DNA of 64,000 nucleotides from Geoglobus acetivorans (GTDB taxonomy: Archaea > Halobacteriota > Archaeoglobi > Archaeoglobales > Archaeoglobaceae): assembly GCF_039641995.1 (NCBI RefSeq), contig NZ_CP087714.1, positions 682,001 to 746,000 on the forward strand, given 5' to 3'. Shown here piece by piece: positions 23,962 to 34,089 of the stretch. The translations under genes were made by a program, and so were the position numbers. Numbering within the stretch: position 1 is the stretch's first letter; every line of letters starts with the position of its first letter. Below the pieces are notes generated by a model. It ran no database searches. It saw nothing but the letters and a program-made list of their open reading frames with translations, and was not told where the DNA came from.

Positions 23962-24414
23962 ATGGAACGGACCTTTGTCATGATCAAGCCCGATGGCGTC
24001 CAGAGGGGACTGGCGGGGGAGATCATATCTCGGTTTGAGAGGAAAGGCCTGAAAATTGTCGCAATGAAAATGCTCTGGATCGGCAGGGAGCTTGCAGAAC
24101 AGCACTATGCAGAGCATAAGGAAAAACCATTTTTCAATGCTCTTATTGATTATATCACCTCCGGACCTGTAGTTGCAATGGTAGTTGAGGGAAGGAGTGC
24201 TGTGAGCGTTGTGAGGACGATGATTGGCAAGACCAATCCTGCTGAGGCTGCTCCCGGTACTGTGAGGGGAGATCTTGCAATGGATACTGGAAGAAACGTT
24301 GTTCATGCCTCGGACTCATTGCAGTCTGCGGAGAGGGAAATCAGCCTCTTCTTTAAACCGGATGAGATTTTCGATTACGCAAAAGTCGATGAAGACTGGG
24401 TTTACGAAAAATGA
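23962..24414 (+). CDS. ndk: nucleoside diphosphate kinase
   Basis: 150 residues from the ATG giving [21 protein letters not shown], the usual N-terminus. The active-site histidine lies in [17 protein letters not shown] near residue 114. [18 protein letters not shown] is also conserved. It exchanges terminal phosphates among nucleoside triphosphates. The stop overlaps the infB start by 4 bases. Confidence 0.96.
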   Translation: MERTFVMIKPDGVQRGLAGEIISRFERKGLKIVAMKMLWIGRELAEQHYAEHKEKPFFNALIDYITSGPVVAMVVEGRSAVSVVRTMIGKTNPAEAAPGTVRGDLAMDTGRNVVHASDSLQSAEREISLFFKPDEIFDYAKVDEDWVYEK

Positions 24415-26177
24415 AGCAGCTGAGAACGCCGATTGTTGCAGTCCTCGGACACGTGGATCACGGTAAAACAACCCTACTTGACAGAATCAGAAGGAGCAAC
24501 GTTACTGCAAAAGAAGCGGGAGGAATAACCCAGCACATAGGGGCCACAGAGGTCCCCCTTACGGTCATCAAGGACATCTGCAGGGAGGTCTGGAATGCCA
24601 ATGTGGTCATTCCTGGACTGTTGTTTATTGACACTCCCGGCCACAAGGCATTCACAAATCTGAGGAAGAGAGGGGGGGCGTTAGCTGATCTTGCGATTTT
24701 GATAATTGATATAAACGAAGGCTTTAAACCGCAGACAGAAGAGGCTCTGATGATCCTCAAGACATTCAAAACTCCGTTCATTGTTGCGGCGAACAAGATT
24801 GACAAGGTTCCGGGATGGAAGAGCCAGGATGGATCTCCGTTCATGAAGAGTTACTCCATGCAGGACGATGTTGTGAAGCAGAGGCTGGATAACAAAATTT
24901 ACGAGCTTATCGGTGAGCTGTATCAGCGTGGTTTCTCGGCAGACAGGTTTGACAGAATAAGGGATTTCACGAAGAATGTTGCAATAGTGCCAATATCTGC
25001 AATGACCGGTGAAGGCATTCCCGAGCTTCTTCTGCTCCTCACCGGCTTGGCTCAGAGGTACCTCGAAAGCAATCTCAGGCTTCATGTGGGGGGGAAGGCA
25101 AGGGGCACGGTTCTGGAAGTGAAGGAGGAAAAGGGTCTTGGATTGACCTTCGATGCCATCCTCTACGATGGAACCCTGCATGTAGGCGACAGGATTGTGA
25201 TCGGTGGAATTGAAGGAGTCATTGTCACGCACGTGAGGGGTATTTTCCGGCCCAGGCCTGCAAAGGAAATGAGACTTGAGAGCAGGTTCAAAAGCGTTGA
25301 GAGCGTTACTGCGGCGGCAGGAATCAAGGTTGTGGCTCCAGACATTGAGAACGTCCTTGCAGGTAGTGAATTCGAGACTGTTGAGGGCGATGAGGACATA
25401 AGGACATTTGAAGAAAGGATACAGAAGGAGTATCAGGAGATAACGATTGAGACTGACGATGAGGGAATAATAATAAGGACTGACACTCTGGGTTCGCTTG
25501 AGGCGCTGATCAACGAGTTCAGGGAGCTTGGAATTCCGATAAAAAAAGCTCAGGTGGGCGATGTAACTAAGAAGGACGTGATTGAAGCATCAGCCAACAG
25601 GGATGAGCTGAACAGAGTCATAATTGGCTTCAACGTGAAACTTCTTCCTGGAATAGAGGAAGAAGCTCAGAAATACGATGTCAGGATTTTCACGGACCAG
25701 ATCATCTATAGCCTGATTGATAATTTCACCCAGTGGAGGGAGGAGGAGAAACGAAAGAGAGAGAAGCAGAAGATTGAGTCCCTCATCATGCCAGGCAAGA
25801 TTCAGTTGCTCAAGAACTACATATTCAGGAGGAGCAAACCCGCAGTAATTGGTGTGAAGGTCCTTGGAGGGGAACTCAGAAAGGATGTGAAGCTGATAAA
25901 GCCAGATGGTTCTCCCGTGGGTTTTGTGCGGAGCATGCAGAAAATGGGCGAATACATCAGTGTAGCGAAGGAAGGGGATGAAGTGGCGGTTGCGATAGAT
26001 GGAGTCACTGTTGGCAGACAGATAGAGGGTGATGAGGTCCTCTATGTTGATGTACCTGAAAGGCATGCGAGGATCATTGAGAGGGAGCTTGTGGACACGC
26101 TGAGTGAGGGGACAAAGATGGCCCTGAATGAGTTCCTTGAGATAAAGAGGAAAGAAAACCGATTCTGGGGGAAGTGA
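24411..26177 (+). CDS. infB: translation initiation factor aIF5B (IF2-like GTPase)
   Basis: 588 residues, standard for the archaeal factor with its short N-terminus. G1 is GHVDHGKTT near residue 12, G3 is DTPGHKAF near residue 76, G4 is NKID near 130. Domains II to IV follow, with [17 protein letters not shown] typical of the C-terminal barrel. It joins ribosomal subunits at initiation. No intein is present. Confidence 0.96.
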   Translation: MKQLRTPIVAVLGHVDHGKTTLLDRIRRSNVTAKEAGGITQHIGATEVPLTVIKDICREVWNANVVIPGLLFIDTPGHKAFTNLRKRGGALADLAILIIDINEGFKPQTEEALMILKTFKTPFIVAANKIDKVPGWKSQDGSPFMKSYSMQDDVVKQRLDNKIYELIGELYQRGFSADRFDRIRDFTKNVAIVPISAMTGEGIPELLLLLTGLAQRYLESNLRLHVGGKARGTVLEVKEEKGLGLTFDAILYDGTLHVGDRIVIGGIEGVIVTHVRGIFRPRPAKEMRLESRFKSVESVTAAAGIKVVAPDIENVLAGSEFETVEGDEDIRTFEERIQKEYQEITIETDDEGIIIRTDTLGSLEALINEFRELGIPIKKAQVGDVTKKDVIEASANRDELNRVIIGFNVKLLPGIEEEAQKYDVRIFTDQIIYSLIDNFTQWREEEKRKREKQKIESLIMPGKIQLLKNYIFRRSKPAVIGVKVLGGELRKDVKLIKPDGSPVGFVRSMQKMGEYISVAKEGDEVAVAIDGVTVGRQIEGDEVLYVDVPERHARIIERELVDTLSEGTKMALNEFLEIKRKENRFWGK

Positions 26178-26281
26178 GTTCGGGCGGTGAGACGTAATGT
26201 ATATTAACATCTTCATTTCAGAAGCTTCAATCTCTTGCAATAACCTCTCAAAAAGGTAAAAGTCAGATGGGGTGATGAAAG

Positions 26282-26671
26282 ATGGAGTTTAAAGTCGTGA
26301 TTTCAGATCCTTCAACCGGAAGAGCGTATCAGAAGGTAATTAGCGGTGCAAATGCAAACAAGCTGATCGGTAAGGAAGTTGGCGATTCAATAAACGGAAC
26401 CCTTGTTGAGCTTCCTCCCGATTATGAACTTGTTATTACAGGAGGGAGCGATAAGGACGGATTCCCGATAAGACCTGACATCCCAGGCCCTGTCAGAAAA
26501 AGAATCCTGCTTTCAGGAGGCGTGGGATACAGGCCGAGGGAAAGAGGTATCAGAAAGAAAAAGATGGTCAGGGGCAGAGTGATAACGAGGGACATCGTCC
26601 AGATAAACATGAAGGTTGTCAAGCACGGAAAGGTTCCTCTGGAGGAATATTTCAAGAGCCAGCAGGAGTAA
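26282..26671 (+). CDS. rps6e: small ribosomal subunit protein S6e
   Basis: 129 residues. The S6e signature is visible: MEFKVVISDPSTGRAYQKVI, IGKEVGDSINGTLVELPPDYELVITGGSDKDGFP, and RPRERGIRKKKMVRG. Archaeal S6e lacks the eukaryotic phosphorylated tail. The ATG follows GGGGTGATG. Three bases separate its stop from the methyltransferase gene. Confidence 0.96.
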   Translation: MEFKVVISDPSTGRAYQKVISGANANKLIGKEVGDSINGTLVELPPDYELVITGGSDKDGFPIRPDIPGPVRKRILLSGGVGYRPRERGIRKKKMVRGRVITRDIVQINMKVVKHGKVPLEEYFKSQQE

Positions 26672-26674
26672 ATT

Positions 26675-27292
26675 ATGGGGATTCTTGAGGATAAGAAAAG
26701 GGCAAGAACCTTTTACAAATATTTTTCAAAAATATATGATTTCGTAAATCCGTTTTTTTACTCGGACGAGATGAGAAAAACCGTTGTTGACATGGCTAGG
26801 GTTGCGAAGGGCGATCTTGTCCTTGAGGTTGGTTGCGGAACGGGCTTTACGACACAGGAGATTGTGAGGAGGGTTGGGGAGAGCAACGTTGTTGCGGTCG
26901 ACCTGACCCCTGAACAGATGGCAAAGGCGATAGCAAGGTATCCCGGATCAAGCTTCATAAGAGGGGATGCTGAGAATCTGCCTTTTGAGGATGGTGTTTT
27001 CGACGCATCTATTTCGGCCGGGAGCATAGAGTACTGGCCGCATCCTGCTGAGGGAATTAAAGAAATGGCGAGGGTAACAAAAAAAGGTGGCAGGGTGGTA
27101 ATACTGGCTCCAAGAAAGCCTGAAAACCCTCTTGTGAGGAGATTTGCTGAAGGGATCATGCTTTTTCCCTCTACGCAGCAGATGATACTGTGGATGCAGA
27201 AAGCTGGACTTGAGGATATAAGGTTCGTTGAAATGGGCCCTTACTTTTTCTGGGATAAACTTGTTGTGATAATTTCGGGCAGGAAGCCCTGA
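26675..27292 (+). CDS. class I SAM-dependent methyltransferase (UbiE/MenG-like)
   Basis: 205 residues. Motif I is VLEVGCGTGFTTQEI near residue 49, followed by VAVDLTPEQM (motif II), GDAENLPFEDGVFDAS and ARVTKKGGRVVILAP. The overall pattern resembles UbiE/MenG enzymes that methylate menaquinone precursors, which would fit a quinone-using organism, but the substrate is not proven. It follows rps6e by 3 bases and precedes an RNA-binding protein gene by 9. Confidence 0.8.
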   Translation: MGILEDKKRARTFYKYFSKIYDFVNPFFYSDEMRKTVVDMARVAKGDLVLEVGCGTGFTTQEIVRRVGESNVVAVDLTPEQMAKAIARYPGSSFIRGDAENLPFEDGVFDASISAGSIEYWPHPAEGIKEMARVTKKGGRVVILAPRKPENPLVRRFAEGIMLFPSTQQMILWMQKAGLEDIRFVEMGPYFFWDKLVVIISGRKP

Positions 27293-27301
27293 GGTGGTTA
27301 T

Positions 27302-27946
27302 ATGGACACGGCGAACGACATCAGAATTAGGCTCGCTGAAAAGGCTTTTTCAGAGCTTGAAAAATCCCTGAATAATGTCAGGGTTCAGAGGAGGAAAGAG
27401 CTCGTTAAGAAAATTCAGGAACTGAAAAGTGATGTTCAGATAATAAAATATTCTTACATGCCCTTTGAGGAACTGGCAGAGTATGAAACAACTGTTAAAA
27501 TTTCCCGGTCTGCGGGTGAGATTCTGGAGGCCATCACCTCGGCTGAAAGGGACTTTCACTACTTTACATCCAGATACTGGCTCGAATACCTGGTTTTTCT
27601 CCCGTCCCTTCTTAAGAGGGGGGAAATCCAGAAGGCTTATGAGGCGATCAGGTATTTTTCGGGAGAGATTATTTCAGTAACTCAGCTTTCGGAAAATCTG
27701 TGGCTGTGCAATGTTGACTGCGGATTTAAAATGGACATTGTAACGAATTCCGAGGTATTCAGGAGCGGAAGGTATGCGGTTGTGAGCCACCTCCCTCCAA
27801 GACAGTTTGGAAACGTCGTGAGCGAGGGCATGTTTGTCGATGCGGCACTTGACAGGAAAGGAGAACTTGACCATCACGATATCCTGTCGATAAAGGATAG
27901 GCTTGGAGAGGTCGAGGCTATAATTTTAAGCATCTTGCAGTCCTAA
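27302..27946 (+). CDS. predicted RNA-binding protein with C-terminal EMAP/tRNA-binding-like domain
   Basis: 214 residues. The N-terminal 120 residues are helical and charged. The C-terminal 90 (NLWLCNVDCGFKMDIVTN, YAVVSHLPPRQFGNVVSEGMFV) resemble the EMAP/tRNA-bind OB fold seen in an archaeal family of predicted RNA-binding proteins. No catalytic motif is seen. Its 3' end overlaps the convergent BioD/DRTGG gene by 21 bases. Confidence 0.65.
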   Translation: MDTANDIRIRLAEKAFSELEKSLNNVRVQRRKELVKKIQELKSDVQIIKYSYMPFEELAEYETTVKISRSAGEILEAITSAERDFHYFTSRYWLEYLVFLPSLLKRGEIQKAYEAIRYFSGEIISVTQLSENLWLCNVDCGFKMDIVTNSEVFRSGRYAVVSHLPPRQFGNVVSEGMFVDAALDRKGELDHHDILSIKDRLGEVEAIILSILQS

Positions 27947-28990
27947 GTATTTTTTCAGTTCTTCTATTTTAATGTGGTTCTTCACAAGCGTTTTGATCCT
28001 CTGCGCCTTGATCTCGCCAGTAACCCTCGCTTTCCTGAAAATTTCCTCGATCCTGATTGTGGCTGTCAGGGTATCTTCGCTCACCAGTATTACAGGAACT
28101 TCTTTTTCCTCCGCACGCCTGATTATTGCTCTGTTTGGTTCAAGATTGCCAGTCAGTACTATGCATTTTATACTCGGTACGCTGAGGGCAACCTCAAGAA
28201 GGTCGTTCCTATCTCCACCTGTGATCAGAACGGCGTTTTTAACATCTCTGAAGTATCTGAGAGCTGATGAGGGAGACATTGCTCCGATAACCAGATGTTC
28301 GATTATTGTGTCCTTCTCGGGCTTCACGATGAACTCTCCGCCAAGCTTTTCCCTTAAATCGCTGACGAACACCCCTGCGAGCAGAGGATCATGCGGAATG
28401 ACTCCCAGAACATCCATTCCTGCAGACTCTATAACCCTGGATGCCACGGCCTGAGCGTAGGAGAGCTTGTAGCCGGTGAGTCTGTTGATTATAACCTTTT
28501 CCAGCATCGCTCCGAAAACGTCCTTTGAGTTAAGCAGTTTATCGATAATGAAATCGTCTCGATATCTTGCGACCATCAGGACCTTTGGGGCAATAAGTCT
28601 GGCTACGGTAAAATCTCCAAGCCCAATTGCTCTACCCGTCTTGTAGTCTGCCGAGCCCTCCACAAATACAACGTCCTTTCCTCTCGAGATTTCTGCATAC
28701 TTCTCGGAAATTTTCCCCCTTATTTCTGAAGGTTCTGCGCTAAGTATGTATTCCACGTAGGGCCTGTCCAGCATCAGCCCGACAACGTCCTCGTCCATTC
28801 CGAGCTGCTGGGCGGTTACGGTAGCGTCTTCATCAACAATCTCTCCTTCTTTTTTTACGGGGTTTACGGCAAATGGCTTGAAGTATCCTATTTCGTAACC
28901 TTCCTCCTGCAGAATCTTCCCAAAGGCTATTATCAGGGCGCTCTTTCCAGAATGCTCTTCCAGAGATGATATCATGATTGAGTGTGTCAT
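27926..28990 (-). CDS. BioD-like ATPase with DRTGG domain (phosphotransacetylase N-terminal-like)
   Basis: 354 residues. The N-terminal half is a dethiobiotin synthetase/CobB-like P-loop domain, though the loop reads LEEHSGKSALI near residue 10. It contains VVFVEGSADYKTGR, typical of the family. The middle and C-terminal part (ALRYFRDVKNAVLITGGDRNDLLEVAL, GNLEPNRAIIRRAEEKEVPVILV) is a DRTGG domain. Such two-domain proteins resemble the regulatory N-terminus of long Pta enzymes, without the catalytic domain; their function in archaea is unknown. It is transcribed alone. Confidence 0.8.
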   Translation of the reverse strand: MTHSIMISSLEEHSGKSALIIAFGKILQEEGYEIGYFKPFAVNPVKKEGEIVDEDATVTAQQLGMDEDVVGLMLDRPYVEYILSAEPSEIRGKISEKYAEISRGKDVVFVEGSADYKTGRAIGLGDFTVARLIAPKVLMVARYRDDFIIDKLLNSKDVFGAMLEKVIINRLTGYKLSYAQAVASRVIESAGMDVLGVIPHDPLLAGVFVSDLREKLGGEFIVKPEKDTIIEHLVIGAMSPSSALRYFRDVKNAVLITGGDRNDLLEVALSVPSIKCIVLTGNLEPNRAIIRRAEEKEVPVILVSEDTLTATIRIEEIFRKARVTGEIKAQRIKTLVKNHIKIEELKKYLGLQDA

Positions 28991-29196
28991 TTCGATCTAC
29001 CTCCTGCGGTGGACGCTTTGCAATTTCGGGGTTGATCCCACTCTGCCACCGGACACAATCCTGCAGAATCTACTTTTTTAAACTAATTAACTGTTTCCAT
29101 TGTCTTCACCGAAATGAGTCGAGGCAGCGAAAGCTTGCGGGACTTTACCGTAAAAATATAAATATGAGAATCCATTATACTTTCTGGGGGATGGAA

Positions 29197-29511
29197 ATGG
29201 AAAGGGACGTTGCTTTTGCCGCTGTAATGATAATCTCTGCAGTGATATTGACATGGAAATGGCTGTCTCTCTATGATAACGTGGATGCTATCGTGATTTT
29301 CTCAGCGTTTCTCCTAACACTCTCTCTTGGCCTGCTTCTGATTAGCATGGAATACAGGATGGAAAAAATGAAGGAAGAGTTCGAGAGCGTAAAGAGGACG
29401 GTGGCCATAAACTCTGCAGATCTAGAAGAGAAAATAGAGGGTAAAATGAGGGCCTATTTGGATTCAATTGATGACAGGCTTGACAAGATTGAGAGAAGGC
29501 TTTACAGGTAA
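29197..29511 (+). CDS. small membrane protein with C-terminal coiled coil
   Basis: 104 residues starting [18 protein letters not shown]; the ATG at 29197 is chosen because it lies 6 bases after GGGGG, and the TATA-like AAAAATATAAATAT at 29151-29164 rules out the longer frame. Two hydrophobic segments (about residues 5-22 and 30-50) are followed by a charged heptad-like coiled coil to the end. Family not recognised. It precedes fen by 32 bases. Confidence 0.7.
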   Translation: MERDVAFAAVMIISAVILTWKWLSLYDNVDAIVIFSAFLLTLSLGLLLISMEYRMEKMKEEFESVKRTVAINSADLEEKIEGKMRAYLDSIDDRLDKIERRLYR

Positions 29512-29543
29512 GGTTATTTATTTTCGAGTACAGGTCTGAGTGT

Positions 29544-30554
29544 ATGGGTGCGGATATTGGCGACATCCTTAAAAGAGATGTGGTTGAACTTGAATCCTTT
29601 TCAGGAAGAAAAATCGCCATAGATGCCTTCAACACAATCTATCAGTTCATAACGACCATTCGTCAACCGGACGGTACCCCGCTTAAGGATTCGCAGGGGA
29701 GAATAACATCCCACTTTTCAGGGCTTCTCTACAGAAACGCCAGTTTGATAGAGAACGGTATAAGGCCCGTTTATGTATTTGACGGCAAACCACCAGAATT
29801 CAAAGAGAAAGAGATCAAGGAAAGGATTGAAAGAAAAATTGAGGCTGAAGAAAAGTGGGCTACTGCTCTTGAGAGGGGAGAGGAGGCAAAGAAATACGCA
29901 ATGATGGCTGCGAGGGTTGATGAGTACATAATCACATCTTCGAAAAGGTTGCTCGAATTGCTGGGAATCCCCTGCGTTGATGCTCCGAGTGAAGGGGAGG
30001 CTCAGGCCGCTTACATGACTGCAAAAGGCGATGTGGACTTTACCGGCAGTCAGGATTATGACTCGCTCCTCTTCGGATCTCCGGCTTTGGCGAGGAATCT
30101 CACAATAACGGGCAGGAGGAAACTGCCCGGAAGGAGCGTTTATGTGGATGTTAGACCTGAGGTAATCTATCTTGAAAAGAACCTCGGAGAACTCGGTATA
30201 AGCAGAGAACAGCTTGTGGATATTGCGCTGCTGGTGGGTACAGATTACAATGATGGGGTTAAGGGTGTTGGAGCCAAGAAGGCCCTCAAGTATATCAAGA
30301 TGTATGGCGACATTTTCAGAACGCTGAAAATGCTGAAGGCGAGTATTGACAATCTTGAGGAGATTCGGGACTTTTTCCTGAACCCGCCCGTGACGGACAG
30401 CTACGACATCTCATTTGGACAGCCCGACGTTGACGGAGTGATTGAATTTCTGTGTGAGGAGCACGATTTCAGCAGAGACAGGGTTGAGAAGGCTGTTGAG
30501 AAGATCCAGGAGAATCTATCCGCAACTCAATCAACCCTGGACAGGTGGTTCTGA
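29544..30554 (+). CDS. fen: flap endonuclease 1
   Basis: 336 residues, the normal archaeal length. The N-domain starts MGADIGDIL with ISDAFN-like [12 protein letters not shown]. Acidic metal ligands occur in [24 protein letters not shown] and [12 protein letters not shown], then [17 protein letters not shown] (the H3TH motif). The C-terminal QSTLDRWF is a PIP box that binds PCNA. It removes RNA primers and flaps at Okazaki fragments. The stop overlaps the moaB ATG. Confidence 0.96.
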   Translation: MGADIGDILKRDVVELESFSGRKIAIDAFNTIYQFITTIRQPDGTPLKDSQGRITSHFSGLLYRNASLIENGIRPVYVFDGKPPEFKEKEIKERIERKIEAEEKWATALERGEEAKKYAMMAARVDEYIITSSKRLLELLGIPCVDAPSEGEAQAAYMTAKGDVDFTGSQDYDSLLFGSPALARNLTITGRRKLPGRSVYVDVRPEVIYLEKNLGELGISREQLVDIALLVGTDYNDGVKGVGAKKALKYIKMYGDIFRTLKMLKASIDNLEEIRDFFLNPPVTDSYDISFGQPDVDGVIEFLCEEHDFSRDRVEKAVEKIQENLSATQSTLDRWF

Positions 30555-31063
30555 TGCACAGGCACGAGGCAGTTGAGAGTTACACTGCCAGAATCATAAC
30601 CGTCTCAACTTCGAGGTTTGAGAAATACGGCAGGATTGAGGGCATTGAGAACATCCCCGAGGATGATGGGTCGGGAAGGTTGATTGCCGAAGTCCTCGGA
30701 GACAGGGCAAGGAGCTATGTTCTTGTTCCGGATGACGCTGCGGAGATAAGGAAGGCTGTTGTTGAAAGCGAGGAGGATCTGGTCATAATTACGGGTGGCA
30801 CCGGTCTGAACCCCAGAGACGTTACTGTGGAGGCGATCGAACCCCTCTTTGATAAGAGGCTTGATGGTTTTGGCGAGATATTCAGAATCGAGAGCTACAA
30901 GGAAATCGGATATAGTGCAATTCTGAGCAGGACAACTGCCGGAATTATCGGGGGAAAAGCAGTATTCTGCCTGCCTGGCTCAAAAAACGCTGTGAGGCTC
31001 GGGATGGAGATTGTGGTTTCCATAGCCAAGCACGTAATTTCACATGCAAGGGGAATTAGATGA
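30554..31063 (+). CDS. moaB: molybdenum cofactor biosynthesis protein MoaB
   Basis: 169 residues starting MHRHEAVES at the ATG overlapping the fen stop. The MPT-binding motif TGGTGLNPRDVTVEAIEPL is near residue 80 and LPGSKNAVRLGMEIV near the end. MoaB/MogA-type proteins adenylylate molybdopterin; in Archaeoglobales the metal is probably tungsten or molybdenum. It is located between a replication nuclease and Cdc6, an operon without obvious functional logic. Overlaps cdc6 by 4 bases. Confidence 0.93.
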   Translation: MHRHEAVESYTARIITVSTSRFEKYGRIEGIENIPEDDGSGRLIAEVLGDRARSYVLVPDDAAEIRKAVVESEEDLVIITGGTGLNPRDVTVEAIEPLFDKRLDGFGEIFRIESYKEIGYSAILSRTTAGIIGGKAVFCLPGSKNAVRLGMEIVVSIAKHVISHARGIR

Positions 31064-32124
31064 TTATAAGATACGAGGTTTTTGACGAGGATTACGTTCC
31101 GGAAGAAATTCTCTTCAGGGATGGTCAGATCGAAAGGATAGCTTTCAATCTGAAGCCGGCCGAGCAGAAAAGCCGTCCCTTCAACATGCTCTGTCTGGGG
31201 CCGCCTGCCACCGGCAAGACCACGGTGATGAAGTATATTCTGAAGGAAGCCCCGCCCAGCCTAATAGGTGTGTATGTCAACTGCCAGATTCACCAGACAA
31301 AGCAGCAGATTTTTTCCAAGATATTCGATTCTCTTTACGGATATTTCCCACCATCCGGCACATCGTTCCAGAAACTTTATTCAGCCATTCTGAAAAAAGG
31401 TGTTGAGGAGGACCGGGTTATTTTTGTCGTTCTCGATGATGTTAATTTTCTCAGCCCTAAACTGATGAACGACATAATTTATCTGATCCTCAAAGGACAT
31501 GAGGATCACGAGGGTTTTAAAGCCGCTGTAGCCGGAATATCCACGGATGCGAAAATTTCGGCAGCGTTTGATGCGAAGGTAATGTCTGTTTTTCACCCAG
31601 ACGAAATACTCTTTCCGGTATATGACTTCGATGAGATGCTGGAAATTCTGAAAAAGAGAGCCGAGGCAGGGATTATTGGAGGCAGGGTCTCTCAGGAGGC
31701 GCTTGAGTTCATTGCAGGAAAGGCGTTTGAGTATCTCGACATTCGTTTTGGAATCCATCTCCTGAAAATGGCTGTGATCAGTGCGGACAGAAAATCCCGG
31801 GATTCGGTCTCCCTTGAAGATGCCGAAAGCGTTTTTGAAGATGGCAGAACTGTCTTTTTCAGGAAGCTGATATCGGCTCTCGACAGAGAGGACTTGGACG
31901 TGCTGAAGTTCATTTATGGTTCGGACATTAAGTTTACAAGCGAAATCTATGAGGCTCTAAAGGGGAGGATGGGGTACACAAAGTTTTATGAGATTCTCAG
32001 GAAGCTGGAGAATCTGAGGCTCATTGATACTGCCGCGAAATACGAAAAAGGTTTGAAGAGATATGTCGTGAGGAGATTCCGGAGAGAGGAAATTTTCAGG
32101 GCTATCGAGGAATTCGGGAGATGA
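31060..32124 (+). CDS. cdc6: Orc1/Cdc6-family initiator-like AAA+ ATPase
   Basis: 354 residues, short for the family (about 400). Walker A is GPPATGKTT near residue 47; the Walker B region reads VVLDDVNFLSP, with DD where DE is usual. Sensor-type residues follow. The C-terminal 80 residues form a winged helix (LKGRMGYTKFYEILRKLENLRL). The N-terminal VPEEILFRDGQIERIAFNL is the initiator-specific motif. Origin recognition is the probable role, but the altered Walker B suggests a divergent or regulatory paralogue. It has no non-coding flank with obvious origin repeats. Its 3' end overlaps trm1 by 23 bases. Confidence 0.85.
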   Translation: MIIRYEVFDEDYVPEEILFRDGQIERIAFNLKPAEQKSRPFNMLCLGPPATGKTTVMKYILKEAPPSLIGVYVNCQIHQTKQQIFSKIFDSLYGYFPPSGTSFQKLYSAILKKGVEEDRVIFVVLDDVNFLSPKLMNDIIYLILKGHEDHEGFKAAVAGISTDAKISAAFDAKVMSVFHPDEILFPVYDFDEMLEILKKRAEAGIIGGRVSQEALEFIAGKAFEYLDIRFGIHLLKMAVISADRKSRDSVSLEDAESVFEDGRTVFFRKLISALDREDLDVLKFIYGSDIKFTSEIYEALKGRMGYTKFYEILRKLENLRLIDTAAKYEKGLKRYVVRRFRREEIFRAIEEFGR

Positions 32125-33145
32125 TTTCCTTCACAGTTTGAATATCTGCATCGCTTTTGAAACTTGTGCCACCGAACCTTGTTCTTGAGGCCCGGTAGCC
32201 CTCATCTCTGAGCCGTTCTATCACTGCATCGAGTCCCGGAGGAGAAATCTGGAGTATCTTCGTTATTTCGTGAATGTCGTAGTGAGTAATGGTCTCGATC
32301 TCGTTCTCTATTGCGGAGAAAAGTTTGCCTGTGTCCCCCTCCTTGTTCAGTCTTTCAACAAAGTCCCTTCTGTGCAGTTCTCCCAGCCACAGTGGGCCGT
32401 ACATTCTGAACTCATTTCCACATACACACGCCCTTTCAGGTGTGTCGAAAACGCTGATTGTCATTCTGTTCCTGCATTTTCTGCAGTGGAGAATGTAGCC
32501 GATTTTCTCATACATTTTCCCGGCTTTTCTGCTTGACTTACCTGTCTTCAGGTGGACTCGATAATAGTGTTCCCTTGCCCAGGAAATCAGAACCTCAGCA
32601 TACCTGTCGTACTTTGTGATCTCTCTAACGGCCTTTCCTATGAGCATTCTCAGACCCACCTCGTGGTAGTATTCTGTTTTTTCTGCGAAGGCCGAATATT
32701 TCCTCAATCCAGAAATGGATGCACTGCCACAGAGGGCAGAGGTGTCTGTTGCAGTAATGCTGAGGTACCTTTTAGCAGACCTGCATGCGGAGTCAATGAA
32801 TTCGGACGGAGAACCGAACGGATCCAGATCAACATGCTCGTAGCTCCTCTCACGCATAAGTGATGCCGCATCTCTGTTGTGGACGACAGCTTCTATGCCA
32901 TTCAGGCTGAGATTTCTCTCGATAACCTTAACGGCACTGCTGCTTATGTCGTTGAACTCCACCCGGTCAAACCCTGCCTCAAGATGGGCTCTGATTCCCC
33001 TGATACCGCTGGCAGAAAGAGCATCAAGGTAGCTTTTACTGTCGAGGTGTCTGAAAATTTCCATGTCTGCATCTCTGCAGAACTTCATTCTCGGATTGTA
33101 AAAAACCCCTTCGGCTATGATTTTTGCCCTGCCCTCAACTATCAA
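32102..33145 (-). CDS. trm1: tRNA (guanine26-N2)-dimethyltransferase
   Basis: 347 residues. Early FYNPRMKFCRD, the SAM-binding SYLDALSASGIRGIRAHLEAG, and the catalytic DLDPFGSPSEFIDSA near residue 105 are all Trm1 hallmarks. A zinc finger (CRKCRNR...CVCG) sits around residue 220-242. It dimethylates G26 of many tRNAs. The start overlaps the THEP1 NTPase gene by 11 bases; the three-gene operon runs biotin carrier, NTPase, trm1. Confidence 0.95.
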   Translation of the reverse strand: MIVEGRAKIIAEGVFYNPRMKFCRDADMEIFRHLDSKSYLDALSASGIRGIRAHLEAGFDRVEFNDISSSAVKVIERNLSLNGIEAVVHNRDAASLMRERSYEHVDLDPFGSPSEFIDSACRSAKRYLSITATDTSALCGSASISGLRKYSAFAEKTEYYHEVGLRMLIGKAVREITKYDRYAEVLISWAREHYYRVHLKTGKSSRKAGKMYEKIGYILHCRKCRNRMTISVFDTPERACVCGNEFRMYGPLWLGELHRRDFVERLNKEGDTGKLFSAIENEIETITHYDIHEITKILQISPPGLDAVIERLRDEGYRASRTRFGGTSFKSDADIQTVKEIISRIPR

Positions 33146-33644
33146 TTCTTTTCAGCACCTCCTCCACGACCTGATTTCTGTTTTCAGGGGTTAATATCAC
33201 CACTTCAAATTCTTTCTTTATTTTCATGACCAGAGGGTGATTTGACCTGTAGTGGACGGTTACAATCAGATCTGTTTTGCTTTCGAGCAGCCTCTCCATT
33301 GCGCTGACAAATTCTCTGCTCTTGAGTTCCATAGGTCCTACCTCATCTATGATGACAATATCCGAGGTGGACCAGCTCTTCTGAATCCTTTCAGCCACCG
33401 CATCCATGTTCTCGACAAAAACCCTGTACTTGCCCACCCTCGGAAACCCCTCTCCTTTTCTGGCCAGCAGCGTCTCCTCTCCCGTGGAAAGATCAATGAT
33501 GGAAAAACCGATTCTCAATCCACGCTCTCGAATCTCCTTTGTTATGAAACCCGAAATTTGCATTCTGTCCTTCAGTGATTCGTAAATCTTCAGGCATGCA
33601 GTGGTCTTCCCAGAGCCTGGTTTGCCGGTTATCGCCACCCTCAT
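33135..33644 (-). CDS. THEP1-family nucleoside-triphosphatase
   Basis: 169 residues. Walker A is GKPGSGKTT (residues 7-15) and the Walker B region [14 protein letters not shown] near residue 95 is the family signature. Members hydrolyse NTPs in vitro; their cellular role is not known. Overlaps the biotin carrier gene by 4 bases and trm1 by 11. Confidence 0.92.
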   Translation of the reverse strand: MRVAITGKPGSGKTTACLKIYESLKDRMQISGFITKEIRERGLRIGFSIIDLSTGEETLLARKGEGFPRVGKYRVFVENMDAVAERIQKSWSTSDIVIIDEVGPMELKSREFVSAMERLLESKTDLIVTVHYRSNHPLVMKIKKEFEVVILTPENRNQVVEEVLKRIDS

Positions 33645-34039
33645 TCCAGTACTACCAGAACCTGTCCCGTTTCGACCCTCTGTCCTTCTGAAACCTTTAT
33701 CTCCTTGACTTTTCCGTTTGCTGGAGCAGTTATCTCGTTTTCCATTTTCATGGCTTCCAGTATTAGAAGAACGTCTCCTGTGTTTACGCTTTCACCTTCG
33801 GAAACGAGGATCTTCGTAACATTTCCAGGGAGCATGGCCTTCACGACCCTGTTGCCCCCTTCCACGGCTCCCGTCCTCATCTGTGGCGAGTGAGACAGCT
33901 TGGCGGACTTGATTTTTTCCTCCTCGACCTCCACTTCGATAATGTTGTCATCCACCTTTACCTTGAAAAGTGCAGGAGATATCTTTTCAACTTCAGCGTA
34001 ATAGACATTTCCACCAACGCTGACCTTGAATCTTTTCAT
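33641..34039 (-). CDS. biotin carboxyl carrier protein
   Basis: 132 residues. The C-terminal 70 residues form a biotinyl domain with the biotin-lysine motif EAMKMENEI near residue 95, preceded by an acidic linker and an N-terminal beta region ([19 protein letters not shown]). This matches the gamma subunit or C-terminal domain of pyruvate carboxylase B/oxaloacetate decarboxylase. No carboxylase gene is next to it. The gene is first in its operon. Confidence 0.9.
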   Translation of the reverse strand: MKRFKVSVGGNVYYAEVEKISPALFKVKVDDNIIEVEVEEEKIKSAKLSHSPQMRTGAVEGGNRVVKAMLPGNVTKILVSEGESVNTGDVLLILEAMKMENEITAPANGKVKEIKVSEGQRVETGQVLVVLE

Positions 34040-34089
34040 GGCCTGATTTACACTTCAAGGATTATAAAAACGTTTTTCAACTTCACGCC

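Noticed and set aside
31060-33200. Replication origin next to cdc6
   Set aside because: The gene is flanked by overlapping coding sequences; there is no AT-rich non-coding stretch with repeats in its vicinity.
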